A DNA stretch of 48,386 nucleotides from Dehalococcoidia bacterium (GTDB taxonomy: Bacteria; Chloroflexota; Dehalococcoidia; SZUA-161), in contig JACWAE010000099.1 of assembly GCA_014874385.1 (NCBI GenBank), forward strand, positions 1-48,386. The letters are read 5' to 3'. Below, one piece after another: positions 1 to 9,106 of this stretch (positions are counted from its first letter, which is position 1; every line of letters starts with the position of its first letter). A program made the translations under genes and the position numbers. The notes under the pieces are model-generated. The model was not told where the DNA came from. It was given only the letters and a program-made list of their open reading frames with translations, and made no database searches.

Positions 1-22
1 ATGAAAGGTTTGGTGTCCACTA

Positions 23-628
23 TTGACATCCGACACCACAGAAGACCGTCCCCGACCAACTGGCCTTTGTGCGTGGGGAAGAGTAATCCTTATAGCATCC
101 TTGGCGTTGGTCATTGGATTGCCTGCCTGGGGTATCTACTCATGTGCCTCCAAATCAACCTCGGCACCCCTGCCAACGCCAGCCCCGATGCCAGGCAATG
201 CCATTGTTCAAGATTTTGCCATTGGAGACAATATATGGGCGATAGGGCCGGGCAGAGAGATCATGATCTCATCCGCAGAGAAAAAAAGCTCGTACACCCT
301 TTCATCAGGTGAGACATTCAATGCACCCTCAGGCAAGGTTTTCCTATTTATTACGGTGACCTGCAAGAATATCGGCAACACCTCGTTCCTCACAGGGCCA
401 GGATATTTCGTGCTTACCGACTCCGCAGGGCATTCTTATCAAGGCCAAACTTATAGCAACTACCGCTTCAGTAAACCTTATCCAAATGCCAGTCTGTCGC
501 CCTCGGTAACGGTCAGCGGCCAAATTTTATGGATAGTCCCGGCCTCAGCCTCAGGGCTGCAAGTTTCCTACCTTCTGGATAGCGCAAGCAACCCTCCGGT
601 GATAGCCAGATGGGTGCTCTCTCAGTAG
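23..628 (+). CDS. Membrane-anchored or secreted beta-sandwich protein (DUF4352-like)
   Basis: 201 residues of unknown function. An N-terminal hydrophobic segment (about residues 21-40) ends at a Cys (YSCAS), so this may be a lipoprotein or a signal anchor. A Pro-rich linker follows, then a domain of about 140 residues with the pattern of DUF4352/telokin-like extracellular domains (FLFITVTCKNIGNTS, then YFVLTDSAGHSY). The start is the TTG at 23: an in-frame TGA lies at 2-4 and no ATG comes before the hydrophobic segment. AAAGG at 4-8 is a rather distant ribosome site. Binding role is unknown; the fold assignment is by pattern only. Confidence 0.6.
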   Translation: MTSDTTEDRPRPTGLCAWGRVILIASLALVIGLPAWGIYSCASKSTSAPLPTPAPMPGNAIVQDFAIGDNIWAIGPGREIMISSAEKKSSYTLSSGETFNAPSGKVFLFITVTCKNIGNTSFLTGPGYFVLTDSAGHSYQGQTYSNYRFSKPYPNASLSPSVTVSGQILWIVPASASGLQVSYLLDSASNPPVIARWVLSQ

Positions 629-890
629 CCCTGCAATAGCTAATTCTTATGAATTGTCATTAGGGAATCTTCGTATTGGCTATTTTCTTCCCCCTTCCTT
701 ACCTTGTTCCACTATTAGCTAATCCTGGCCAACAACTCTCTCTCCCTCGAAACAGCTTCACCAGGGGACTATAGTATACCCTACAGGTAGGACTTAAATG
801 TGATTGTTACCCCCCTTTCATCACGCTACACTTCAATCGAGAGGGTTCCTAACTAGAGGAGCCGTAAAGTAGTGAAAGGGGGTGAAAACG

Positions 891-1151
891 ATGTTAGGCG
901 CTTTAGGTACTCTCATCCAAACTTTCGTAACGCCAATGAACCTCATGGGCAATTACTTGGGCGCGTCCCCGACGGATTTGGCGTCGTATACTGGCCTCAC
1001 CGCTGGCACACCGATGTCCACTTATGCGTTCACCGCGTTTGCCATGCCGTGGGTCAATGGCTTGGGCCCTATAACACAAGGGTCAGCTAATTTCCTGAGC
1101 TACCTTGCCACCTGGCTCACCTCGTTAAGTAGCTTTATGCGTACCTTCTAA
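891..1151 (+). CDS. Small hydrophobic protein of unknown function
   Basis: 86 residues, not recognised. I start it at the ATG at 891 rather than the GTG at 882, because AAAGGGGGTG at 875-884 is a strong ribosome site about 7 nt upstream of that ATG. The protein is rich in Leu, Thr, Ala and Gly with almost no charge (MLGALGTLIQTFVTPMNLMG at the N-terminus), so it probably associates with membrane or is exported. It stands alone, with a stem-loop at 1318-1357 downstream. No family is assigned. Confidence 0.5.
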   Translation: MLGALGTLIQTFVTPMNLMGNYLGASPTDLASYTGLTAGTPMSTYAFTAFAMPWVNGLGPITQGSANFLSYLATWLTSLSSFMRTF

Positions 1152-1660
1152 TTTAACAGACAAAATTCGTGCGGTTTTAGCGGGTTATGCAGGGAAGCAA
1201 GGCTGAGAGGTCCAGGTGACCCATTTCTTATGCGTGGTGGCGAACCCTGCTGATGGTTATAGTACAACCAATTGCTTACGTACCGTCTCACTGAAGCTTT
1301 AATGATACGGAACAGCGAACGAAGATGAGGAGGAAGAGGAACTCCTTCATCTTCGTTGCGTTTCTAGTCAAAGGGGAGCTCAGGACCAAATAGTGGTATA
1401 CTCAGTGTCGTTGCGAATATTCTACAATATTAATCAACCTGACATCTGCACGATGGTCTACCACCAGGAAACTGGGAATTAGGGATTAGGAACGATGCTA
1501 ACCCTTCATTACATAACTTGACCATAAACGTTCTTTCTGCTACACTTCGTGTTATCCTTAGCCTGAGGTCAGGCAGGAAAGGCAATTTTACATAATAGCC
1601 AAACGGGGCATGGTGGTTGCCAACCGTTTACTTTTGGCGAATTGAGGATGGACAGGAGAC
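1152..1660. other. Noncoding stretch with inverted repeats
   Basis: About 500 bp without a convincing gene. It holds a long-range pairing GCAGGG (1189-1194) with CCCTGC (1245-1250), enclosing a GC-rich segment with CTGAGAGG, and a strong hairpin at 1318-1357. Short palindromes occur near 1562-1577 (GCCTGAGGTCAGGC). The first element could be a structured leader RNA, but I cannot match it to a known riboswitch class. Confidence 0.4.
1318..1357 (+). terminator. Strong stem-loop, probable terminator
   Basis: AACGAAGATGA (1318-1328) pairs perfectly with TCATCTTCGTT (1347-1357), with further partial pairing inside. The T-run after it is short (GCGTTTCT), so it is a weak intrinsic terminator or an RNA-stabilising hairpin at the end of the 891-1151 transcript. 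Confidence 0.45.
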
Positions 1661-2911
1661 ATGAAAGGCTGGTCGAAAGCTCGACTGCGAGAGCATAAAC
1701 CGGCGATAGCCATAATAGTGGCGTTGCTCTTGTTATGGCTGATAGCTACCCCCGCCTCAGCCAGCCCGCTCACAATAACAAACGTTAGCTCAGGGAATAT
1801 CACTCAAACCACGGCCACCATCACCTGGACAACCGACGAACCAGCCAATAGCACTGTTAACTACTGGTACACCGCTCCGCCGGGTCTTACAGCATCGAAC
1901 AGCACCTTTGACTCCAACCATACGGTAAATCTGACCGGACTAGATCCCAACACCACCTATTACTATCAGGTAAGTTCATCTGACGAATCCGGTAACACCA
2001 CTGTCGATGATAACAGCGGGCACTTCTATAGCTTTAAAACAATGATGCTAGCTTCTACCTTATCGGCGGTGAGTGCCACCAACATAACCGATACCTCGGC
2101 CACTATCACTTGGACAACTGACGAGCTAGGCAACAGCACAGTTCATTACGGAAATAGCACTCCGCCGAGCCTTACCGCCTCTAACAGCACCTTTGTTACA
2201 AGCCATTCTATAACCCTGACCGGACTCACTCCAGACACTCTATATTACTACGACGTGAGCTCCAGCAATTCGGAGGGCACGACCACAGTCAGTCCTGGCC
2301 ATGGTACTTATTATACCTTCACCACTGCTGTCCATCTCGACCTTCAGGGGTGGGGTTGGTGCACCAGCTACGGCAATGTCGCTACCGCTACACTGGTCGG
2401 CTATGCTACACAAGTTGAAAGAGGGAATGACTCGCAGAGCTTCTCAGTGCATGCGGTGGGGAACCTCACACTCCAGATAGGCAATGCTACTCCTGAGATA
2501 GTCCCAGTTGACCTGTACGGAAGCAGAATAAGGACATTGTTTTACCTCAGGCAAGAGGTTACGGGAGAGTCATCCACCTTCACAGGGACCTGGATAACTG
2601 GTAACGATACCCAGCTCTATATCCTGACCTCGGGCCTGCTCGCACTCCCCAACCCAGAAGGCCAGTCTTTCAAAACAGCGAGACTGTGCTACGTGGTATT
2701 GCGAACACCGGGGGGCGATGTCCCTGACAAACCGCCGGGTGGGTTTGCGGCCGATTTGGACACCTTCATAGCCTGGTCCACCAAATACGCTGACCGAACG
2801 ATCACAGCGCTTGTAGGCACTGGTGTTGGGAAGATAATAGCCGAAATCCTTGCCAAGATAATGATCCTCATCGCAAATATCAGGGCGCTGGGCACGCCTT
2901 ACTTCTGGTGA
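1661..2911 (+). CDS. Exported protein with two fibronectin type III-like repeats
   Basis: 416 residues. A signal peptide is clear (basic N-terminus, hydrophobic run at about 16-28, ATPASA before the mature part). Two FN3-like domains follow, at about 35-128 and 130-222. Each has the pattern TNxSxxxxTxTATITWTTDE followed by TLTGLxPxTxYYYxVSSS, so they are an internal duplication. The remaining 190 residues are not recognised and end in a hydrophobic helix-like stretch (IIAEILAKIMILIANI) that could anchor the protein in the membrane. Many NxS/T sites suggest a surface protein. Start ATG with GGAGAC just upstream. Role in adhesion or in the cell envelope is an inference. Confidence 0.7.
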   Translation: MKGWSKARLREHKPAIAIIVALLLLWLIATPASASPLTITNVSSGNITQTTATITWTTDEPANSTVNYWYTAPPGLTASNSTFDSNHTVNLTGLDPNTTYYYQVSSSDESGNTTVDDNSGHFYSFKTMMLASTLSAVSATNITDTSATITWTTDELGNSTVHYGNSTPPSLTASNSTFVTSHSITLTGLTPDTLYYYDVSSSNSEGTTTVSPGHGTYYTFTTAVHLDLQGWGWCTSYGNVATATLVGYATQVERGNDSQSFSVHAVGNLTLQIGNATPEIVPVDLYGSRIRTLFYLRQEVTGESSTFTGTWITGNDTQLYILTSGLLALPNPEGQSFKTARLCYVVLRTPGGDVPDKPPGGFAADLDTFIAWSTKYADRTITALVGTGVGKIIAEILAKIMILIANIRALGTPYFW

Positions 2912-3024
2912 TGAGAAAAGGAACGGCATTGTCTCCCTTGTAACGTGACTCATTTAGATGCCCCTCTTTAGCCTTTGACATTACCTCTGATACCCACGAC
3001 CGCGACACCGCACATCCTCCCCCT

Positions 3025-3053
3025 TTGACGAACGGTGCTGAACCTGATAAACT
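3025..3053 (+). promoter_or_regulatory. Predicted sigma-70 promoter of gyrA
   Basis: TTGACG at 3025-3030 and TAAACT at 3048-3053 are separated by 17 bp, giving a leader of about 60 nt before the gyrA ATG. Read by eye; no start site data. Confidence 0.45.
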
Positions 3054-3117
3054 GTTTTCATTGTGTACTGAATTAGTGTGAGTTCCCACAAAACGCAACT
3101 CCTTGGAGGACTAAGGC

Positions 3118-5544
3118 ATGGAGATTGGAACAGTCAGGCCGGTTAAGATCGAAGACGAGATGCAAAACTCTTATCTCGACTATGCCATGAGCGTTATTGT
3201 CTCGCGAGCCCTGCCTGATGTCCGCGATGGCTTAAAGCCTGTCCAACGTAGAATTCTTTACGCTTTGAATGATATGGGACTGCACTATAACAGCCCCTAC
3301 AAGAAGAGCGCACGTATAGTCGGCGAAGTTCTAGGCAAATACCACCCCCACGGGGACACTGCAGTCTATGATGCCATGGTGCGTATGGCGCAAGATTTCT
3401 CCATGAGGTACAGGCTGGTTGATGGACAGGGCAATTTCGGCAGCGTAGACAATGACCCCCCGGCGGCCATGAGATATACCGAGGCTCGGCTCTCCAGGAT
3501 CGCGGGCGAGATTCTGGCCGATATTGAGAAAGACACTGTCGACTTCACCCCGAACTTTGACGGTAGCCTCAAAGAGCCCACGGTACTCCCGGCGAGGCTG
3601 CCCAATCTGCTCCTCAACGGGGCCGCCGGCATAGCTGTGGGCATGGCGACTAATATTCCCACGCACAACCTCAGCGAGCTCTGCGATGGCATATCTTACC
3701 TGATCGATAATCCCGAGGCCACCATCGATGATCTCATCAAGCTAATTCCGGGCCCGGACTTCCCTACAGGTGGTATTTTGGAAGGGAGAGAAGGGATAAA
3801 TAGCGCCTATACTACTGGCCACGGCAGGATGATAGTCAGAGCCAGGGCACATATCGAAGAGGCAACTAAAGGAGGAAGATACCAGGTAGTGGTTACCGAG
3901 TTGCCTTATCAGACTAATAAGGCAACACTGGTGGAGAGGATTGCCGAGCTTGCTAAGAACAAAAGGATTGACGGAATCTCTGAGGTACGCGACGAGTCTG
4001 ATAGAGAGGGAATGCGCATTGTAATCGAACTGAGGCGAGAAGGACAGGCACAGCAGATTCTCAACAATCTTTATAAGCATACTGCCATGCAGTCCTCATT
4101 CTTTGCCAATATGCTGGCCCTGGTCGATGGCCAACCCAAAGTGATAACCCTCAAAGGCGCTCTCTTAAACTATATCGACTTCCGCCGTCAGATTATCACC
4201 CGTAGGTCTCGCTTCGACCTGGAGCGAGCCAAAGAGCGGGCTCATATCCTAGAAGGATTCAAGATTGCCCTTGACAATCTGGATGCAGTAATTGCTACCA
4301 TACGCCGTTCTCAGACTGTAGAGTCAGCGCGCGAAAACCTGATGAAGCAATTCAACCTCTCCCAGATTCAGGCCCAGGCTATCCTTGATATGCAACTGCG
4401 CCGTCTGGCAGCCCTGGAACGTAAAAAGATTATCGACGAATATACAGAGGTACTGAAAACTATAGCCTATCTTGAGGACCTTCTAGCCAATCCCAAGAAG
4501 ATGGATTTCCTGATTAAGGATGAGGTCAGCGAACTGAAATCAAAATACGGTGATCCACGGCGCACCGAGATCAGCGATGAGGAGATAAGAGATTTTAGTG
4601 ACGAAGAACTCATTCCCAAACAGCCGATGGTAGTCACCTTGAGCAATAGAGGATACATAAAGAGAGTAGCTACAGACACATACCGGCAGCAGCACCGTGG
4701 AGGCAGGGGGATCATAGGCATGGAGACCAAGGAGGCGGACACCGTCCGCCAACTGCTTGTCGCCAGTACTCACCATAACCTGCTATTCTTCACCGACCGG
4801 GGTCGGGTATTCCAGTTAAAGTGTTACGACATACCCAGGGAGAGTTCCCGGACAGCTAGAGGCATGCCTATTGTTAACCTGCTTTCAATAGAGGCCAAGG
4901 AGCGGGTCACCGCAGTTGTAGCTATCACCGCTTTCTCGGAGGACAAATTCCTGGTGATCGCCACCGTCAAAGGCGAGGTCAAGAAAACAAGCCTCGCCGA
5001 GTTCTCATCCGTGCGCTCCAGCGGGCTTATCGCCATGGACCTAGAGCAGGGCGATGAGTTGATTGCCGCCAGGCTCGCAGGAGCAGATGATCAGGCCATC
5101 CTAGTAACCGAGGGGGGCCAATCAATCAAGTTCGCTGTTTCGGAATTGCGGGCTGCCTCCCGGACCAGCGGAGGGGTGCGCGGCATCCGCCTCGCCGATG
5201 GCGACCGTGTGGTCGCTATGGATGTCGTTGACCTCGATGCCCACCTCTTTGTAATCAGCGCCAATGGCTTCGGCAAACGTACGCCTCTGGATACTTACCC
5301 GCTTCAAGCACGGGGAGGCAGCGGTGTGCGTACTTTCAAGGTCGTAGATAAGACAGGCAAAGTCATAGCGGCATCCGTTGTTTATCCTCATCAGGGGCTT
5401 ATGCTCATATCAGCCAAAGGTATAGTAATACGAACCACTCTCGATGACATCCCATCCTTGGGTAGAGACACACAAGGCGTTAGCGTGATGAAGGTGGAGC
5501 CCGGTGATAAGGTTGCCTCCTTCAGTTGCCTGCTTAGAGAGTAA
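3118..5544 (+). CDS. gyrA: DNA gyrase subunit A
   Basis: 808 residues, normal length for GyrA. Together with GyrB it introduces negative supercoils using ATP. The breakage-reunion domain is complete, with catalytic Tyr120 in AAMRYTE; the quinolone pocket has Thr81 and Asp85 (E. coli Ser83 and Asp87 positions). The C-terminal pinwheel carries a GyrA-box, QQHRGGRG at about 524-531, which separates it from ParC. GGAGG lies upstream of the ATG. gyrB is not adjacent. Thr at the Ser83 position could affect quinolone binding, but this residue varies naturally. Confidence 0.97.
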   Translation: MEIGTVRPVKIEDEMQNSYLDYAMSVIVSRALPDVRDGLKPVQRRILYALNDMGLHYNSPYKKSARIVGEVLGKYHPHGDTAVYDAMVRMAQDFSMRYRLVDGQGNFGSVDNDPPAAMRYTEARLSRIAGEILADIEKDTVDFTPNFDGSLKEPTVLPARLPNLLLNGAAGIAVGMATNIPTHNLSELCDGISYLIDNPEATIDDLIKLIPGPDFPTGGILEGREGINSAYTTGHGRMIVRARAHIEEATKGGRYQVVVTELPYQTNKATLVERIAELAKNKRIDGISEVRDESDREGMRIVIELRREGQAQQILNNLYKHTAMQSSFFANMLALVDGQPKVITLKGALLNYIDFRRQIITRRSRFDLERAKERAHILEGFKIALDNLDAVIATIRRSQTVESARENLMKQFNLSQIQAQAILDMQLRRLAALERKKIIDEYTEVLKTIAYLEDLLANPKKMDFLIKDEVSELKSKYGDPRRTEISDEEIRDFSDEELIPKQPMVVTLSNRGYIKRVATDTYRQQHRGGRGIIGMETKEADTVRQLLVASTHHNLLFFTDRGRVFQLKCYDIPRESSRTARGMPIVNLLSIEAKERVTAVVAITAFSEDKFLVIATVKGEVKKTSLAEFSSVRSSGLIAMDLEQGDELIAARLAGADDQAILVTEGGQSIKFAVSELRAASRTSGGVRGIRLADGDRVVAMDVVDLDAHLFVISANGFGKRTPLDTYPLQARGGSGVRTFKVVDKTGKVIAASVVYPHQGLMLISAKGIVIRTTLDDIPSLGRDTQGVSVMKVEPGDKVASFSCLLRE

Positions 5545-5681
5545 GCCTTTCAAGCTTTTGCCCGTCAAATAAACGGCGGCTTGTCCTATTTCAAAGCTGG
5601 ATTGAGCAAACCTTCGTTTCCGACCTTCCGACATTTACCCTCGATATCCTTTATAATGTTGCGGAAGAGGGATATTGGAAC

Positions 5682-6329
5682 ATGGCAGAGGAAGACCCTA
5701 CACCCAATACCATTAGTGACGATGGGAAAGGTGTAGAGGCAGACGCCGAACAGCAATTCAAAGCTGCAAAACGACCCTTCTTGTCGCGTGGGCTTTATCT
5801 ACGCATCTTAGTCCTTATACTTGCCCTGGGTATCACCGCCGCTATTTTCGTCTTCCGCGACAGGTTGGCGAACCTTGCCGGTTATGGCTACCTGGGTGCT
5901 TTCCTCATAAGCCTTCTCAGCAGCGCAACCATAATATTGCCTGTTCCCGGCATAGCAGTGATCTTCGCCCTCGGTGCTACTTACGATCCATATCTGGTAG
6001 GACTGGCAGCAGGTGCAGGGTCAGCCTTGGGTGAACTCAGCGGCTATATGGCAGGTTACAGCGGACAGGGAGTCTTCAAGAAGAGCAAAACATACCTGCG
6101 CATGGAACATTGGATGAGACGGAGAGGCTCCCTGGTTATCTTTGTGCTCGCCTTCGTGCCCAATCCCATTTTTGACCTGGCAGGAGCCGCCGCAGGCATA
6201 TTAAAATACCCCGCCTGGAAATTCCTGTTTTTTTGCTTCTTGGGGAAAACGCCCAGAAGTATACTTGTCGCTTTCGCCGGCGCCTGGGCACTTGAGGGAG
6301 TACTTAAATTTATTGAGAGGTACTTCTAA
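5682..6329 (+). CDS. VTT-domain (DedA/TVP38-like) membrane protein
   Basis: 215 residues. A hydrophilic N-terminus of about 35 residues leads into several membrane segments (LRILVLILALGITAAIFVF, then a re-entrant-like stretch with ILPVPGIAVIFALGA). The motif AGAGSALGELSGYMAGYSG and the later FVPNPIFDLAGAAAG, conserved in VTT/SNARE-associated family proteins, are both present. Members are proposed lipid scramblases or transporters; the substrate here is unknown. Its TAA overlaps the stop codon of ruvA, encoded on the other strand. Confidence 0.82.
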   Translation: MAEEDPTPNTISDDGKGVEADAEQQFKAAKRPFLSRGLYLRILVLILALGITAAIFVFRDRLANLAGYGYLGAFLISLLSSATIILPVPGIAVIFALGATYDPYLVGLAAGAGSALGELSGYMAGYSGQGVFKKSKTYLRMEHWMRRRGSLVIFVLAFVPNPIFDLAGAAAGILKYPAWKFLFFCFLGKTPRSILVAFAGAWALEGVLKFIERYF

Positions 6330-6898
6330 CGAGTCTTTGCAAAGTGTTGCAGGGCAAGTTTTATCTTGTCTTCAAGAGAGAGGTCAGGAGAATCAGGGAG
6401 AGTGGCGACGGCAGAGTTTGCCTCTGCTGCAGAATAACCCAAACTCATCAATGCCGCTCTAACATCCTCATGAGGGCTAAAGGCAGCAACTCCTAGCTGC
6501 TCAAACTTGCCTTTAAGTTCAAGCACAAGGCGAGCTGCTGTTTTCTTACCCACGCCGGTTACCGAGCTGAGTAAGTCGATGTCGCCCCGCACTATGGCAA
6601 GCTCGAATCTTTCTGGGTTAAAAGCTGAGAGCAGCGCAAGAGCAATCTTAGGTCCGATCCCCGATACGTTGATAAGAAGTTCGAACACCCTCAATTCTTC
6701 AGAGGAGGCAAATCCATAAAGAGCTAGGTTGTCCTCCCTCACATGGAGATGAGTGTGAAGCTTCACCCTGTCACCCGGCATTCCTAATATGCCTAAGGTG
6801 GATGTTGGTGACTGAACGCGAAAGCTCACCCCACCCACTTCGACGATAACCCAGTCCTCACCCCGCGATTTTAGGACACCTTCTATCCCAGCGATCAT
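6326..6898 (-). CDS. ruvA: Holliday junction branch migration protein RuvA
   Basis: 190 residues. RuvA binds four-way junctions as a tetramer and recruits RuvB. I start it at the ATG ending at 6898 (MIAGIEGVLKSRG), the universal RuvA N-terminus; an extension upstream would overlap ruvC. The OB domain, the helix-hairpin-helix pair (INVSGIGPKIALALLS and SSVTGVGKKTAARLVLEL) and the RuvB-binding C-terminal helix bundle (ALMSLGYSAAEANSAV) are all visible. The start is 16 bp after ruvC. Its stop codon overlaps that of the convergent VTT gene by two bases. Confidence 0.96.
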   Translation of the reverse strand: MIAGIEGVLKSRGEDWVIVEVGGVSFRVQSPTSTLGILGMPGDRVKLHTHLHVREDNLALYGFASSEELRVFELLINVSGIGPKIALALLSAFNPERFELAIVRGDIDLLSSVTGVGKKTAARLVLELKGKFEQLGVAAFSPHEDVRAALMSLGYSAAEANSAVATLPDSPDLSLEDKIKLALQHFAKTR

Positions 6899-6914
6899 CG
6901 TCGATTCATCACTT

Positions 6915-7415
6915 CTACAGGCTATTTGCCAATAGGCGCGAGAGGCGTGCCTCACTCAAATGACAGATAGCAACCGCCAGAGCATCGGCAGCGTCATCCG
7001 GCTCAGGGATACAATCCAGCCCAAGCTGCATTCTTACCATCTCCTGCACCTGTCTCTTCTCACCACGTCCGTAGCCTGAGACCCTTTGTTTGACCTGGAG
7101 CGGTGTATATTCATAAACAGGGAGCCCCCTATTAGCCGCAGCCAGGAGAGCAACCCCCCTGGCCTGTCCCACCATCAGCGCCGTTCTCAGATTGCGAGCT
7201 ACAAAAAACTCGACAGCAACCTCTGTAGGATTGTGGCGTTCTATGATGGTAAGGACGCCCTCATAAAGGGAGCGCAACCTTTGGGAAGTAGCCTGTTTGG
7301 CCGGTGTTGATAATCCGCCATATTCTATCGCCGTGAGATTGCCATTGTTGTCCTCAATGACGCCATAACCCATAATCGCAATGCCAGGGTCGAGGCCTAA
7401 GACACGGATTGGCAT
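6915..7415 (-). CDS. ruvC: Crossover junction endodeoxyribonuclease RuvC
   Basis: 166 residues. RuvC resolves Holliday junctions. All four acidic catalytic positions are visible: Asp in LGLDPG, Glu in VAVEFFVARN, and the pair in DDAADALAVAICH. The family motif GYGRGEKRQVQ is also there. The gene lies 10 bp after yebC and 16 bp before ruvA, the usual yebC-ruvC-ruvA arrangement. ruvB is encoded separately at 10957. Confidence 0.96.
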   Translation of the reverse strand: MPIRVLGLDPGIAIMGYGVIEDNNGNLTAIEYGGLSTPAKQATSQRLRSLYEGVLTIIERHNPTEVAVEFFVARNLRTALMVGQARGVALLAAANRGLPVYEYTPLQVKQRVSGYGRGEKRQVQEMVRMQLGLDCIPEPDDAADALAVAICHLSEARLSRLLANSL

Positions 7416-7425
7416 CGAGGCATCT

Positions 7426-8175
7426 TCATCCTGGATACTTACTCACTACCTCATCGGGGAAATCGGCATTTGTATAGACACGCTGAACTTCATCAAGCTC
7501 CTCCAGTTTGTCAAGGAGCTTGAGCGCTTGAAGCGCGGACTTCTCATCCAGCTTGACCATTGTCTTGGGGACCATAGACAGCTCCGAGGAAGAGATAGGC
7601 ACCCTTCTTTGCTCCAGTGCTTTTCTCACTGCTTCGAGGTCCTGGGGCTTGGTATTTACCTCCAGAGTAGTTTCCTCTATTTTGACATCTTCCGCACCAG
7701 CATCGATAGCGAACAGGGCCACTTCCTCTGCATTTTCTTTAGTACCGTCGATGATGATCACACCTCTGGACTCGAACAGCCAGGTAACAGAGCCACTGTC
7801 ACCCAGGTTGCCACCACCCCGGCTCATGATGTTGCGTACCTCAGCGAGCGTCCGGTTCTTGTTATCGGTAAGAGCCTGCACCAAGATGGCACTGCCACCG
7901 GGGCCATATCCCTCATAGGTAACCTCAGCTAGCGCTACTCCATCAGTTCCGCCGCTGGCACGCTTAATGGCTCGATCAATGTTTTCCAGGGGCATGTTGC
8001 TGTCTCGTGCCTTCTGGATTATCAGTCTTAGCTTAAAATTGTTTTGCTGGTCGGCACCACCTTGGCGGACAGCAACGCCAATTTCGCGGGCCAACTTCGT
8101 GAAAAGCTGCCCGCGTCTGGCATCGGCCACTCCCTTCTGCCGTTTAATCTGCGACCATTTGGAATGACCCGACAT
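7426..8175 (-). CDS. yebC: YebC/PmpR family protein (TACO1-like)
   Basis: 249 residues, full length. The N-terminus MSGHSKWSQIKRQKGVADAR is diagnostic. Members act as DNA-binding regulators (PmpR) or as translation factors that help ribosomes stalled on proline runs; which applies here cannot be told from sequence. It begins 36 bp after mcmA2 and runs into ruvC, so the mutase genes and the recombination genes may share a transcript. Confidence 0.95.
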   Translation of the reverse strand: MSGHSKWSQIKRQKGVADARRGQLFTKLAREIGVAVRQGGADQQNNFKLRLIIQKARDSNMPLENIDRAIKRASGGTDGVALAEVTYEGYGPGGSAILVQALTDNKNRTLAEVRNIMSRGGGNLGDSGSVTWLFESRGVIIIDGTKENAEEVALFAIDAGAEDVKIEETTLEVNTKPQDLEAVRKALEQRRVPISSSELSMVPKTMVKLDEKSALQALKLLDKLEELDEVQRVYTNADFPDEVVSKYPG

Positions 8176-8211
8176 GTCTTTCTTACTCCCCTACCCTGCT
8201 ACCAATCAATC

Positions 8212-8625
8212 CTATGCCGCCTTCTTCTCACCCACAGCTTTTCTGATGAATTCAGCAATATCCTTGGTAGAGGTACCCGGGCCGAAGATCCCCTTGATCC
8301 CTATTTTGTTCAATGCTGAGTGGTCTTCCTCAGGGATAATACCTCCTGCAATCACCATCACGCGATCCATTTTTCTCTTTTTGAGCTGCTCCATTATAAG
8401 AGGGAAAAGCTCGAGGTGTGCCCCAGAGAGGATGCTCAGCCCAACGACATCCACATCCTCCTGTAACGCGCTCTGCGCAATCATCTCCGGAGTCTGCCGG
8501 ATGCCGGTATAGATCACCTCCATGCCGTAATCGCGCAGGGCTCGGGCTACAACCTTAGCACCTCGGTCATGTCCATCAAGACCAGGTTTTGCCACAAGAA
8601 CACGAATTTTCTTTTCATCAGCCAT
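8212..8625 (-). CDS. mcmA2: Methylmalonyl-CoA mutase, cobalamin-binding small subunit
   Basis: 137 residues, one stand-alone B12-binding domain. The cobalamin lower-ligand motif DxHxxG is seen as LDGHDRG near residue 17, followed by [11 protein letters not shown] and the GG loop ([11 protein letters not shown]). Together with the large subunit at 9107-10765 it forms the adenosylcobalamin mutase that converts methylmalonyl-CoA to succinyl-CoA. The split into two chains is common in archaea and in anaerobic bacteria. Confidence 0.95.
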   Translation of the reverse strand: MADEKKIRVLVAKPGLDGHDRGAKVVARALRDYGMEVIYTGIRQTPEMIAQSALQEDVDVVGLSILSGAHLELFPLIMEQLKKRKMDRVMVIAGGIIPEEDHSALNKIGIKGIFGPGTSTKDIAEFIRKAVGEKKAA

Positions 8626-8663
8626 GGTAAACTTCCCTCTACTATCTGAATTACCTTTAGCTG

Positions 8664-9062
8664 CTAAACCTTTTGCGCCAGTTCTATGAGCACCCCTTTG
8701 GCAGACTTGGGATGCAGGAAGCCAACCTTACCCGACATACCCGGCCGGCCCTTCTTATCTATAGTCTCAACGCCTTTGGCTGCCATCGCCTGTAACTCCT
8801 TGTCGACATCGTCGACTTCAAAGCAGATATGATGGATACCCTCGCCTTTGCTCTCCAGGAACTTTGCCACACCGGTTCCAGGGTCAGTAGGCTGAATCAG
8901 TTCGATCTCGACATCGCCCACATGAATCATCGCGGCCCTTACCTTCTGTTCGGGGACTTCCTTCACCTGCGCAGCCTTATGACCGAGCAGAGTCTCAAAG
9001 GTCTTCAACCCCTCATCGAGGTTCTTCACCGCAATAGCCACATGGTTGACACTTTTTATCAT
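8664..9062 (-). CDS. mce: Methylmalonyl-CoA epimerase
   Basis: 132 residues from the ATG ending at 9062 ([18 protein letters not shown]), preceded by GGAGGG, a much better site than any upstream start. It belongs to the glyoxalase/VOC fold. Metal ligands are likely His in VNHVAIAV, His in [11 protein letters not shown] and the C-terminal Glu in VLIELAQ. It interconverts the (R) and (S) epimers so the mutase can use them. It lies between the two mutase subunit genes, which supports the assignment over other VOC enzymes. Confidence 0.93.
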   Translation of the reverse strand: MIKSVNHVAIAVKNLDEGLKTFETLLGHKAAQVKEVPEQKVRAAMIHVGDVEIELIQPTDPGTGVAKFLESKGEGIHHICFEVDDVDKELQAMAAKGVETIDKKGRPGMSGKVGFLHPKSAKGVLIELAQKV

Positions 9063-9106
9063 TTTCCCTCCATTATTATCCTGCCTTCTTATCCTATTCT
9101 GGCAGA

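Noticed and set aside
1-312. 103-codon plus-strand frame starting at base 1
   Set aside because: It overlaps the 23-628 gene in another frame and translates to a composition without protein-like character; the 23-628 frame has a signal anchor and domain pattern.
1189-1290. Possible TPP riboswitch (CTGAGAGG and GAACC...TGATGG)
   Set aside because: The order and spacing of the conserved segments do not fit, the closing GGGA segment is missing, and no thiamine gene lies downstream.
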